From Amanita rubescens (taxonomy: Eukaryota > Basidiomycota > Agaricomycetes > Agaricales > Amanitaceae), in NCBI GenBank assembly GCA_015039365.1, contig WION01000008.1:496001-560000 (forward strand): a stretch of DNA of 64,000 nucleotides. Reading direction: 5' to 3'. Both the position numbers and the translations under genes were made by a program. A model generated the notes under the pieces. That model was not told the DNA's origin, did no database searches, and worked only from the letters and a program-made list of their open reading frames with translations. Below are positions 10,722 through 21,366 of this stretch, piece after piece. How positions within the stretch are numbered: position 1 is the first letter of the stretch; each line of letters begins with the position of its first letter.

Positions 10722-10871
10722 GTCGTACGGAAGTAGAAAGTCGTTGCTTTACAGCTGTACAAGATTGAAACTTTTCACTCCCAGGAGATCACGTGGTGTG
10801 GATCGAGATCATCACGTGATTCGGCGCGTGAGGATAAACCTGAAAGCCGCGTTGAAAGCAAACCTATCAAC
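10722..10871. promoter_or_regulatory. Short divergent promoter TIM17 / CDCA7-like with two CACGTG boxes
   Basis: Only 150 bases separate the two start codons. Two perfect CACGTG palindromes lie at 10790-10795 and 10813-10818, 23 bases apart; the second sits in atCACGTGat. CACGTG is the core bound by basic helix-loop-helix factors such as Cbf1 in yeasts. Binding here is inference. Confidence 0.45.
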
Positions 10872-13299
10872 ATGACCACCAACGCCACACCAGCTGTGTC
10901 GAAAAGACGCCCATCGCAATTCTACATAGAAGTTCCACCATCTCCTGTTGCTCTCTCTGAATACAAACCCTTGTCAAGCTACAGTATTAACCGCTCTCAT
11001 CGTGCATATGCGAACTTGAAGGAGAACATGCTCGCGCTTCCCCACAAAAATGATACACCTCCCCTACATACGTCACTAAAGCGTAAATCTTCTCTGAATG
11101 CTGAAGTTCCACCAGTGAAGAAAATTAAGCAACAACAACGCAAGCCTACCTTCACCAAAGACGAAGACAATCTGAGTGGCACTGATACGGATGGACACCC
11201 CAACGGGTACATCTACTGCCACCAATGCTTAAAGAAACGAGATATCATGGGTACGCATTTGGTCGAAGGAAGTATACATATTGAGGATCGATGCCCTTCT
11301 AGCTAGCGTACAGTGTACAGCTATTATCCGCCCCTCCCGCAAGTCCGACGCAAAGGGAATAAGGTGCACTGCTAAGTTTTGCAAAACCTGCCTTATGAAC
11401 CACTATGGAGAAGACATAACTCAAATTAAAGATGGGATATGTCATGGCATGAAGGCCGTGGGCCATGCCGACGATTCAGGCTATGTATTTAAGTAAGTAT
11501 TATGGTTCATATTAAAAGCGGAGCAAATGTCAATGTCATATTTTTAGGTGTCCAAAATGCAGAGATATCTGCAATTGCGCACAATGCAGAAAACTGAAGG
11601 GGCTTGAACCAACTGGGTAAGGCGCTCTGCATTGCCCGACTCGGGATCTAATGCTACTATTCTCAGTAATCTAACCAACATAGCCCGTAAAGCAGGCGCT
11701 TCTTCCGCTGTGCATATACTGAGAGAAAATTTTAACATTGAGGGTACCATACCCGGAAAGGGTAACCAAGTAAAAACTAAGTCTGCAACAAAGGACAAGG
11801 GCTCCAACCTACATTCAAAGTGTAGGAATACCTCTAAGCATTCGTCAATGACCAAGATTCTAGCCCCAATCTGGAAACGTCTTCACATGCCGCTCGATCT
11901 CTGCGCGATGGAAGACCGCATATACATACGAGAGTTTATGCTGAGGTTTGGAAAAGTCATGGTCCCTGCCATCAGCAGGAATCATTTGCGAGAACTTGAA
12001 TTGTTCGGAGGTAGCCTTAGAGGACGAGACGATCTTGAAGACATGCCGTCATGGGTCGGCGAATCTTGCGTTAAATCAATGATCTTAGGATTATTGGGTT
12101 TTCTCGTCACTGAATGTCACAACACTGAGGTAGTCAAAAACCACCCTTGACTACGAAAGACATTAACATGTCCCCATAGGCAATCAAGTCATCCATGAAG
12201 GACATCCGAGCAACTGGTGGAAACTTAAATAAGTTATGGAATGCGCTCCAGACACTCCGCGTTGCTCCCGAGCAAACTGTATACCACGAGCGACGGTTCA
12301 TGACGTTTCCCGATCCGTTGCCACCTCCTGCATCCGCAACAGTACATCAAACAAGAAGTATGCGCAGCGCAAACAGTGGTCAACGAAGTGTCAATATCAT
12401 TTGTTCTGGACAAATGGTGCCCGTTGTGGCGGTACTTATTAACTTTGCCCTTACCACCAATTCGATTCGAGAAGAAATTGAAGCAGGCTTGAAAGAAGCA
12501 AAGGAATTCTCCCAAAAAAGTAAAGAAGCTATCAAACTGGAGAATGAAAGATGGACCAATTCTCGTAAAGTTCTGGAGACCAAGACACTTGAGAAGGAAA
12601 GGAACCATGCTCCTGGGCAGGTAAGTATATCGTGTTTCGTTGAAAAACTATTTCCAAACCTGCCTCAGTACAAACTTCTTCGTGGAATGCATAAGCGACA
12701 CCTGCTTAACATCGATAATTCCCTTGAAGTCATCTCATCAAACTACGTAGGGCGCTTCCAAGGATTGCTTGGGAAGGACCACGAGGGACGCACGTACTGG
12801 ACGACAAGCCCTGGGATAGAAGAAATTGTTGCAGCGCATGAGTTCTTGACGACTATAAGCTCCGAGAGGTCCAGCGAAGACTCGGGTTCCAGTAAGAAAA
12901 AGAAAAAAGGACAATTAGGTCCCGAGGCGCGACCCAGAGATAATTCTAAAGAATGGACATGGTTTGTAGCAGTCTGGGGTCGAGCACCCCCAGATTGGGA
13001 AGCATCCGACTCTGAAGATGACGGAGAAGATACCCGAGAAAAGTGGTGGGTATTCGACGAGGTGGGCGAGATCAGGAAATTGGCCAATTGGCTAGATGAT
13101 GGCAATCAAGACAGCGGTGAAAAGGGAGAACGTGATACCTTACCGAAGCGATTGATCGACTTTGCAGACCTCTTGGAATGGAGAGGCAGAGTGGATCGGT
13201 ATGCACTACCTTTGAACTAACGTATAACTTACTAGCGTTGAGTGCTGGAGCGCTAGGCCGTGGAAAGGAAGGAAACGCAGGAGGCTCTTAGGTAGCTGA
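10872..13299 (+). CDS. CDCA7-type 4CXXC zinc-finger protein with a WHIM-like C-terminal region
   Basis: After a disordered, basic N-terminus (about 100 residues, with KRKSS and PVKKIKQQQRK as possible nuclear signals), spliced exons form a cysteine-rich domain: YCHQCLKKRDIM, VQCTAIIR, IRCTAKFCKTCLMNHYGED and CPKCRDICNCAQCRKLKGLE. This spacing is the zf-4CXXC_R1 domain of CDCA7/JPO1, which in animals recruits the HELLS/LSH nucleosome remodeller to methylated or hemimethylated DNA. A helical part follows (LAPIWKRLHMPLDL, IYIREFMLRFGKVM), then a charged coiled-coil-like stretch and LLGKDHEGRTYW, which resembles WHIM motifs of ISWI-type partners. The final intron at 13199-13237 allows an end at VECWSARPWKG...LLGS (13299); without it the protein stops at 13220. 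No frame break was seen. A chromatin role is inferred from the family. Confidence 0.8.
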
Positions 13300-13469
13300 T
13301 TAGTGCAGTGCGTTTAATAATTTTCAAGTTCATGTACTTGTAGTTACAATTTTAATTTTTAACGGAACATTTCATGTTTTGTGATCCTTACTCATTTGAA
13401 CCCGAAATGCCCCATGTTCCCAGAACGATCGCCACAACACCCCCGTCATCTCATTCTCGACGACACGCC

Positions 13470-13630
13470 ATGTCAGCCCTCCCGAGTGATTTAGAGACTG
13501 CCGTCTACCAGTCCCTCGGCGCTGCTTTCATCGGGTTTGCAGTCACATGCTGCCTATACGGCGCACTGTTACGTCAGATACTTGCTTATTATTTGCGGTT
13601 CCAACAGGATAAGCCACTCTACAAATGTCT
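13470..13630 (+). pseudogene. Orphan first exon of a DUF6534-type membrane protein
   Basis: From the ATG at 13470 the frame reads MSALPSDLETAVYQSLGAAF then IGFAVTCCLYGALLRQILAY and QDKPLYKCL, ending at a good GTAAGT donor at 13631. This is the start of the multi-pass membrane proteins carrying DUF6534 at their C-terminus, abundant in mushrooms and of unknown function. None of the following exons (more membrane helices, then DUF6534) can be found in the next 1.4 kb, so this looks like a truncated gene copy. It is tandem with the CDCA7-like gene, 171 bases after that gene's stop. Confidence 0.55.
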
Positions 13631-15083
13631 GGTAAGTGTGTAGTCGATATCTGGATGAAGGTGCTCAAGTTTCGGTAAGGTAGCTATCCTGGGGTGCGTA
13701 ATTATGCCACATCCAGGTGATTACCGCTGAATAAGGCTTTTCGTAGAATATTGGGGGTATTGGACCAAATTTCATCGCGCATGCGGTGTGTTGATATGGA
13801 ATAACGAACTTTGGAAATCCGCTTGTCCTTAAGGGAGGAAAAATGAGATGGTATCATCGCTTCATCTTGCCTTGTGGGGTCCTAACAATCGCATAGGTCA
13901 ATAATTGTAAAAACCTTAATTCATATCGCCCGAAGACTAATATTCCCAGCTACAATTAACGAGCGGGGTGAGTCATCGGGTATAGGACCGAGCAACCTCG
14001 CCTAATAAGTTGTTGTAGTCACTTGCAGGTGCTATAGTAAAAACTTATGTGAACTAGGCGGAGTTCAAGTAGCTTTTCTGAACACATACCAGCTTCGGGC
14101 TGAGAGTCTGGAGATGTAAGTCCGTCCTGCTCGTCTGGCTTCGCACTAAATCCATGAGATCATAGTCAGCGAGCGGAACGCATTTATCACAAGCTTCATT
14201 ATAAGTGTGTCGCATCTAGGCCGGACCTTGTTTGACATACGTCATCTCTAGGACAGTTAGGTACGTCGTGAGATGCCCATGCAGTTCGCTCTATGACAGA
14301 ACCTGTTGTTAGGACTGGCGATTGGTAAGGCTACATCTAGCCTGAAGCACTAGACTACCTCATTCTAGCATATACAGTCAAGCGTGAGTTAAGAGCTTGT
14401 CAGAAAATCCTTAAACGTGACGACGTAAAATAGATTTGAACTTCCAAGCATCCATCGGCTGTACAGCAACTACGGGTCAGCATTTTCTTCAAGTGTAGGG
14501 ACACGTCTCAAAAGTTATTAGACGTCTGGGTAGGTATGATATAAATACAGACGTGGTCACAAGGTTTGGGCGATTCCATCATGTTTCAAGATATTGAGAT
14601 ATCTGGGCTTTATAGCACGACTAGCACGAGGACGTTGATATTGGTAAGGTGTGATGCTCTCGTCAGAATTAGACTTTCACTTTTGATGTGCAGTATAATG
14701 CGCTCCCGGTCAGCAACGTTGCGTATATAGCACTATATTTTATCACTAGCAAACGTCAGTCACGAGATCGCGAATGCTTCACGGATGTTCTATTTTTTTT
14801 TTTTTTTTTTTTAAAACCTTGTTTAGGCCCCGTGGCGCTTACAGCGCATGGTAGGGCATAGTCGATCGTAATGTACTCCACTTAAGCTACCTTATGCTTT
14901 TGTCTTCTTCATCCGCTAAGAACGGATGTTCTAACTTCTAACAACCGATTACAGTTCACGCCATATCATTCTTGGCCACGTACGCTTCTCAAGATTATCT
15001 TTAAAATCACATAACGGATCACGGACGACGTTGTTTTAGACAAATCATCCGCGGACGAGTTGGAAACCTGAAATAATCATTAA
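13631..15083. other. Gene-poor stretch of about 1.45 kb
   Basis: No frame longer than about 60 codons with recognisable content lies here on either strand, and I see no exon chain. It begins at the donor site of the orphan exon and contains a 20-base T run. It could be decayed gene or transposon sequence, but no terminal repeats or transposase remnants were recognised. Confidence 0.5.
14793..14812. repeat. Homopolymer run of 20 T
   Basis: An uninterrupted run of 20 T in the gene-poor stretch. On the minus strand it is a poly-A tract and could mark the 3' end of an old retroposed sequence, or be a plain simple repeat. The sequence on either side shows no recognisable source gene. Confidence 0.8.
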
Positions 15084-15690
15084 TTATAGCCCATCGACAT
15101 CCTGGTCCGATCCAAATTGACGACCAACCACCTGTTGGAACTCATCGGGTCCAACAGATCGATTCAAGCACTGCGATAGCTGGCGCGCCACATATGTAGC
15201 AAGAACGTGTTTACACTGACAAAAGGCACCCTGAATAACTAGGAATACAAAGGTTGTCTTATGACTTGCCAAAACATGGGTCTCGGAAAGCAAGACGGCG
15301 TGTGCGAATGCAGGACAAGTGCAGTAGTAGGGAATTGGCGCAATGATCATATCAATGTAGACGGAATATGTCGCAGTTGAGCCGAGGACTTGATAGAATT
15401 TACTTCCCCAAGGAGTGACATATTGGATAACTATACTGTACATTAGTATCGCTGGTTCGCCGTACGCGCGGACTGCAGCTACTACCTTTTTCCCTATCGA
15501 CGAGGTCGAAAGCAGAGAGTACCAAGTTCTCCGGCAGAAGTGCTTGCAACTTCTCAATGGTCTCATCGGTCACTTGATGGCATACCTCAGGTTTGCTGGT
15601 TCTTGGGTCAAATACGTGCACGCACGCACATTCATCTGGCTTGATGGAGTCGAGGATGGAGCCCAGAATGTGTGCGGCATTAGATGCCAT
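15084..15690 (-). CDS. SWIM-type zinc finger protein, Sws1/ZSWIM7-like (Shu complex)
   Basis: Three exons read MASNAAHILGSILDS, ETIEKLQALLPENLVLSAFD then LVDREK, then VIQYVTPWGSKFYQVLG, then CTCPAFAHAVLLSETHVL joined to CKHVLATYVARQLSQCL. The CxCx(n)CxH pattern is the SWIM zinc finger, and the order LDLVDR - YQVLG - CPAFA - CKHxLA matches the human ZSWIM7/Sws1 protein. The length of about 165 residues fits the family. Sws1 works with Rad51 paralogues in the Shu complex to help Rad51 form filaments in homologous recombination. The first intron is GT-AG; the second (15216-15269) joins the two halves of the zinc finger and has a GC donor (gcaagt). It shares a 72-base divergent promoter with TRM11. 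The start at 15690 is the best fit but a more upstream ATG is possible. Confidence 0.82.
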
Positions 15691-15762
15691 CCATGCAAGC
15701 AGGTCAACTTTGGACGTTGGTTGCGGCTGATTAGATAAGGAGACTCGGTTTAGCCTCAACCA
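15691..15762. promoter_or_regulatory. Minimal divergent promoter, Sws1-like (-) / TRM11 (+)
   Basis: The two start codons are only 72 bases apart. Either both 5' leaders overlap the opposite gene, or transcription of the pair is very tightly coupled. No motif was recognised. Confidence 0.5.
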
Positions 15763-17583
15763 ATGCCTCAAGATTATCTTGTCCTTTTTGCTCAGGCTCA
15801 CAACGACTTTCGTTTGCCGGAGTTGAACTCAGTTTCCGAGCTATACGAATTCAAGTACACTCTCTCCCATGCTCAAAGCGATCCCTGTCGACCGTTTATG
15901 GTCATTCGATTGGAGTTAGAGGAGCATGCGCGATTGCTTGCGAGGAGATGTATATTAATCAAGTTGGTCATACGATTTGCACTGGAGTATAACATCTTGA
16001 TGCAATGCCAGGGCCATCTACGAGTACTATGGTCATGGTACAACAGTATGAGCAATTGCATGAAGCAAACCGCGCCAATCGCGCGTTATGGGAGCGCTAC
16101 ATTCCCGACACCTCATTCAAGTTCGTCGTAACTGCATTTAACCACTCCATTCCACAAGATCGGCAAAAGGAAGTAATAGAAAATTTCTCTTACATGGACT
16201 TTCTTGGCAAAATCGACATGAGGGAGCCTGACATCGTCCTTGGCTGCTTCGAGGAGTGTATGTTTCTCCTTGACATGCGAATGCACATCATCTGAAATGA
16301 CCAGATCCAGACAAGCAAGGCGCACCGAGAACGAAGCTCGAGGGTGACGGATCCTTCTTGCAAGTGTACTTTGGCAGGTTGGTACGTCATTCCGTTTGAG
16401 AACGATATCGATCATTACGCTATTAATTAAAGATAGAAGAGGGATCTGCACGTCAGCTCATTAGTCGTTTTGATGTCAAGAAGCGGGTGTATTATGGGAA
16501 TACGAGTATGGAGTCTGAAATATCACTTCTCATGACAAATCAGACGCTTGTAAGTGCTGTGGTATAAAGTATGCACCAGCGCTTACGGGGAATCGAGGCG
16601 GCCCCAGGGAAGCTAATTTATGACCCATTCATGGGCACAGGAAGCATGGCTTACGTAGGTGCTATTACTCCCGCAAACATTGTCTACTCCTAAAACATGT
16701 AACAGCCAGCAGCACATTTTGGCGCGTTCATCTTCGGATCCGACATTGACGGTCGTCAGATGAGAGGGAAAGGTAAGCCGTCTCTGCTGATGACCAATGT
16801 GTTCACTAAGTAGTTCTTATCCAAGGCAAACCTCCTGGGGTCATACGAGCCGCCATCCAATATGGTATCTCTTCGAGGATTCTGGATATCTGCACATTTG
16901 ATGTGACTCAAAGCCCATGGCGTCTTGGTGAATTGTTTGATGCTATAGTCACTGACCCGCCAGTGTGAGTATATGATTATAATTGGATCACTGAGATTGA
17001 AACTGCTCTAGATGGAGTCCGCGCGGGAGCCAAACGCCTCGGCAGGAAAAGAAAATTAAGCCCTGCACGGTATGCTACATACATGGAGCACCAAAAATCT
17101 CCTCGCCCGTATGTCTGTCCTTCGTTGATGTACTTAATTGCATATTAAAGATGTTGTCAGGGATGATCAGCCTTACATTCCGCCGACAAAACCATATGAG
17201 CTCTCTACCCTCGTTGCGGACCTCGTAATTCTTGCGCGTTATTTGCTGAAGCCGAATGGCCGGTTGGTCTTTTTTTTGCCCACAGTGACGGACGATTATC
17301 ATGAAATCGACATCAACACTAATGCTATGTGATGGAATGGAGGTGGTCGCAAACTCCCTACAGGACTTTGGATCATGGGGAAGAAGAGTGAGTGTCGTGT
17401 ACCCTGTATCTGTCTGCTACGCTTTCTTAACTGGACACCAAGTTGGTTACGATAAAAAAGGCAACCACCGCTAAATACTCATCGCCTTCATTCGCGGCAG
17501 ACGACATTGTAGTCGGTGAACACATACCAGCTCATAGAGATTTCCGCGAGAAATATTTCCGGGGATTCAAGAAAGATGATTGA
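15763..17583 (+). CDS. TRM11: tRNA (guanine10-N2)-methyltransferase Trm11; three frame breaks
   Basis: The start MPQDYLVLFAQAHNDFRLPE is the conserved THUMP-like N-terminus. Later exons give ANRALWERYIPDTSFKFVVT, KEVIENFSYMDFLGKIDM, LISRFDVKKRVYYGNTSM, then the methyltransferase core IYDPFMGTGSMAYPAA (SAM-binding motif), FGSDIDGRQMRGKGKPPGV, AIVTDPP (catalytic DPPY-type motif), YIPPTKPYELS and LLKPNGRLVFFLPTVTDDY. It ends HIPAHRDFREKYFRGFKKDD at 17583. Trm11 with Trm112 methylates guanosine 10 of tRNAs in the cytoplasm. Exon order is complete, with about nine short introns, but the frame slips by one base near 16043, 16963 (directly after DPP) and 17320. Because the rest is well conserved I take these as probable sequence errors. 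Confidence 0.9.
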
Positions 17584-17678
17584 TGGGGCATGATAATTAC
17601 ATAGTACAACAAGGAATACATCCGACTGGTATAAACACTGCCTAAGCCCGGGTGAACAAATCGTAGGTATCCATTGGA

Positions 17679-19755
17679 TCATGGTACTTGTCCGTTCTCT
17701 ACCTTCTTTTGCGAGTCTGAACTGCTCTCCAACTCTCTCATCTTTGCTTCATCTAAGCGTTTCCTATCTTGCTTTCCTTGCAACGGCAGTATGAAAGCTA
17801 CTGCAACCATGGCAATCACCCCATTGAAAATCAATGCACGGCGCATGTTAAGTGGAGGTGTCGCATTCGAGCTTGCCCGAAGAGCTTGTTGTACTAATGC
17901 ATTCAACGTAAGTTGTGGCGTGAGTGATCGTGCTTCAACACGTACCCAAGACAGAAATAATTCCTATTAAGTTACCCCTGGAGAATACCGTTAAACACAT
18001 GGAAACACAAAGGCTGCACACGCACATAAACCATAGAATTGCTGAACTAGCATCTGCGTTTCTTGTCAAGTCCGCACCGAGCTCTAAGCCGACAGCGAGT
18101 AACGTGAGTGAAATAACGCCTATGATTGTCATGACGGCAAAGAGGGCCCCCACGTTGTGGGGTTTTACTGGCCAAACAATCAGCTCGCTTCACACAAACT
18201 TCATATCAAAACAAGTGTTTACCAGCCCATATTAGAGAAAGCCAAGCGGCTGCCAGCGGAGGAACCAGAAGCTTGATTGTTAAGTGCAAGGTGATACGTG
18301 AATACCCGATCGAAAAGGGGAGCTGTGATAATTGCCGCAACAAGCCCGGTCAAAAGAAGACAATGCTCCCAATAGGCCACTGATGTCCGCACTATACCCA
18401 ACGGGTTCCTGATGTACAGTCAGTCTGCGGCTGGGGCAAGGCTCAAGTCACATACAAAAATCTCGGCTGTGAGAATGGAAAAGGTGTTTGCACTTGAGAG
18501 CATTTGTTAGGAGAATATGTGAGATGGCACCATGTACTCACGCAGCAACGAAGATGCCAAAGATTATTGTTATGATTGCAAAATCGATACGCGACCGCAA
18601 AGACATATAAGCGCCTGAAGACGGATCGACCATACCTACCATGGCACGAAGAAGCGAGAGTAGACTTTGTGGCGGCTTCGAGCCCGCGTAGGCTTCGAAG
18701 CTCGGTAAGCATGTGAGCAGATAGCACGAACAAACTTACTAGGAGGACTCGGCGGGGCGCCGACGACGAGAAAGACGAACGGAGTCACAGCCGTAGAAAT
18801 GATGCCAAGCACGAGAATCTATCGAAGAGATTGGTAAATGCCGTATAAAATTGACTTCGTCCCTACCGACTGCTTCGTGGTGCCGGCAAAAGGACTGATC
18901 AACTGGCCCAGCGCCGCTCCAACCGGATTTCCTGCCCACTTGTCTATTCATCTGCGACATGCCATACGGTGTGGAACTCACCAATCGAGATCAACATCGT
19001 TGCAGTCGTTCGTCCTTTCAAGTCAAACCAATTTTCGGAATACTTTGGTCCAATAACCTGATAAATCGGCTGTGCAATCCCTGCAAATATCTAACACAAG
19101 TTCGGTTAGCAATGTACATAGACATGCCGACTCATGTACCTGTCCGATGATAAGGAGCGAATATGCTCTATTTCCAGAGAGGCTCGGAGCCGTCCCGGCA
19201 TACCGGATCCATGAAGACAAGATCAGAGACACGGCTCCGATATAGCACTTGAGTCAACTGTCAGCAAGCAATCTTCTTCAAAGGCAAAGCTTACATTTCG
19301 GGTGATGCCGTACTTCGATACTAGGATAGGAACGAGCAATGCAGTTGGTAAATAAACACAGGAAATAACGTTGCCGAGCCAGTTGACCTCATTCAGTGTG
19401 ATATGGAAATCTGCCGCCGCTGAAGAGGCATCAGGATCATAAAGTCAGTCTAGTGTTTGGGATTACCTACCGTTGTTGGCTATTGGCCCAAACCACGGCC
19501 ACGACATTCCTGTGACGATGTTGAGGAGTACCTAGTAATGCATGAGCGACACGGAGAAGCAACGCGCGACGTCTATACCAATGCCACGAGACCCACAAAT
19601 CGCTGCTTGTACAGACGGTAGTGCACCGATTCGGGGGGCTTTTTGGACTCCATGGACGATACTAGCAGCGGAAGCGACATCAGCTTTTTCTCGTTTTCCG
19701 GGAAAGCGCCTGCTGAAGCAGATTGAAGTATAATGTCATCATTGGGATTGCTCAT
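17679..19755 (-). CDS. Major facilitator superfamily transporter, FLVCR/DIRC2-like
   Basis: The start MSNPNDDIILQ has a cytosolic leader, then exons give VLLNIVTGMSWPWFGPIANN, LNEVNWLGNVISCVYLPTAL, VSLILSSWIRYAGTAPSL, NRAYSLLIIGQ, QPIYQVIGPKYSENWFDLKG, RTTATMLISIGNPVGAALGQ, ILVLGIISTAVTPFVFLV, RIDFAIITIIFGIFVAA, EPVGYSADISGLLGAL, LLLTGLVAAIITAPLFDR, PHNVGALFAVMTIIGVISLT and a charged tail after LPLQGKQDRKR. This is a 12-helix MFS protein of the FLVCR/DIRC2 group, whose members carry haem, choline or other small solutes; the fungal substrate is not known. The stop is at 17679. Frame shifts occur near 18357 and 18280, within helices 9-10. It is convergent with TRM11, 95 bases away. Confidence 0.85.
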
Positions 19756-20147
19756 GACAGCGGGACAAACTGTCGGGCATGCGGCTGGTGCCAGGTTCTA
19801 GGAAAGGGGACTGTAACGAGTGACACCCGGGTTTGGAATGTTGTCTCGGTTATGCTGCATGCTATATAAGTATAGCTCAGGGTCTTGGACATGAACGGGT
19901 GCCTCGACTGTGTGAGGATAATTGAAGCGTGCACATAGTAACCTTGGCACTAGCAGCGGTCTATTGCACAGCCAGCCAGGGAAGGCGAGATATTTCATTC
20001 AATTGCGTTTGTAGAAAGGACTTTGTCAAATTGTCCAGGACCCATCAGATGAACTACGGGCGCACATCAAGTCGGACCGGGACGCCGCTGATCCACTGAA
20101 TGAATGCTTATGTCACGCATGATTTGCTGTCACCCGCCGATACGCCC
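19756..20147. other. Divergent spacer between MFS transporter (-) and WBP4-like gene (+)
   Basis: About 390 bases that should contain both promoters. A short minus-strand open frame inside it has no recognisable domain. No repeat was seen. Confidence 0.4.
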
Positions 20148-21295
20148 ATGAGCGAATATTGGGTTTCGAAAAAGAAATATTTCTGCAAATATTGCGAAAT
20201 TTATATCGCAGACGATGTACCTTCCCGCCAGCACCACGAGAATGGCTTGCGGCATCAGGGAAATAGGGAGCGCTTTATTCGGAATATATACAAGGCAAGC
20301 GAAAAGAAGAAGAAGGATTTAGAAGAGGAAAAGAGGGAACTAGCTCGCGTTGAACAGGTCTGTCTCCGCTTTTGCTGCGAACTTCCCTGGCCACTCACGT
20401 CCCTGATTCTAAAAGGCTGCGCATGCTGCTTTTGCTCAGGATGTTAGCGCAGGACACGCGCGCCCGAGCATCGCCTCCACCTCGGCATCCACATCCGCAC
20501 CCGCCCGAAAAGCTGCGACCAAGCCATCAAATCCATTCGCCTAATTATTCTACTGCCGGAATCTCTTGGTTATACAGATCCTGATGCCGAAAGAGCAGAG
20601 GCCGAGGCCGAGCGTCGTCGCACTCAGGGTGTAGCTGGGGAATGGCAGGTTGTTACCGCCGCCGTCGCCGCCTGCACCGCAGTCAACCGAAGATGAACCT
20701 ACAGACTCGACTACCATATCATCAAGCATCCCAACGAAAAGAGAAGTAGATGCACACTCAGATGATGATTATGACCGACATTCCAAGCTACGCAAGAAGA
20801 TTGTTCGCACCGGACTGGGAGAAATATATGACCCTGGCATTATATCTATCAAGCTAAAAAAGAAGGAAGAACCCCCACCTTCTACTGAAGAGCTGATAGC
20901 GCGGATGGGTGGCGATGCTTCATCATCAGCTGTTAAGCAAGAAGATGAGAAGCCTACTGGCCTCCAGAAATGGGTCAAAGTGCAATGGAATCAAATACCT
21001 GAGGAATCAATAGTCAGTGGAAAGCCATTCTTGAACGTGACAGGAGCAGCAATCACAGGACGAGGTTGCTTCTCGGGCGCACGGAGAGCAGCCGGTGAAG
21101 GCTGAGTTAGAGCATACAAGTGGTCAAGACTGAAGAAATGGTTAAGGGTGAGGAGCCACTAGAAACGGCTCCACAGACGGTTGGGGGGAGTTTGTTCAAA
21201 AAACGAAGGACGCCCTGCTTCCGTCGCCCCTAACAGGGGGCGGCGGAACATCTAATTACGCATTCGAGAAAAACGATAACACACTTCTTGCATAG
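20148..21295 (+). CDS. WBP4/FBP21-like spliceosomal protein with U1-type (matrin) zinc finger; several frame breaks
   Basis: From the ATG at 20148 the protein begins MSEYWVSKKKYFCKYCEIYI, ADDVPSRQHHENGLRHQGN, a C2H2 U1-type zinc finger, followed by a Lys/Glu-rich helix. After a 59-base intron come an Ala/Ser-rich linker, NPFANYSTAESLGYTDPDAE, RRTQGVAGEWQVV, SKLRKKIVRTGLGEIYDPG, GLQKWVKVQW and a C-terminal SLFKKRR. This order is that of fungal WW-domain-binding protein 4 homologues, which join the spliceosome during activation; I see no WW domain itself. Reaching the whole chain needs frame changes near 20542, 20558 and 20655, and probably near 21041, 21131 and 21210. The end (21295 or 21233) is uncertain for the same reason. 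Confidence 0.72.
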
Positions 21296-21366
21296 TAGTA
21301 CAGTTGTATTCTACAGGGGAACCAAGACGAAGAGAATAATAAATAACTCGCGCTGTACATTTAGAG

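Noticed and set aside
19798..19998. 66-codon minus-strand frame upstream of the MFS transporter
   Set aside because: No recognisable domain and no splice partner; it lies in a divergent promoter region.
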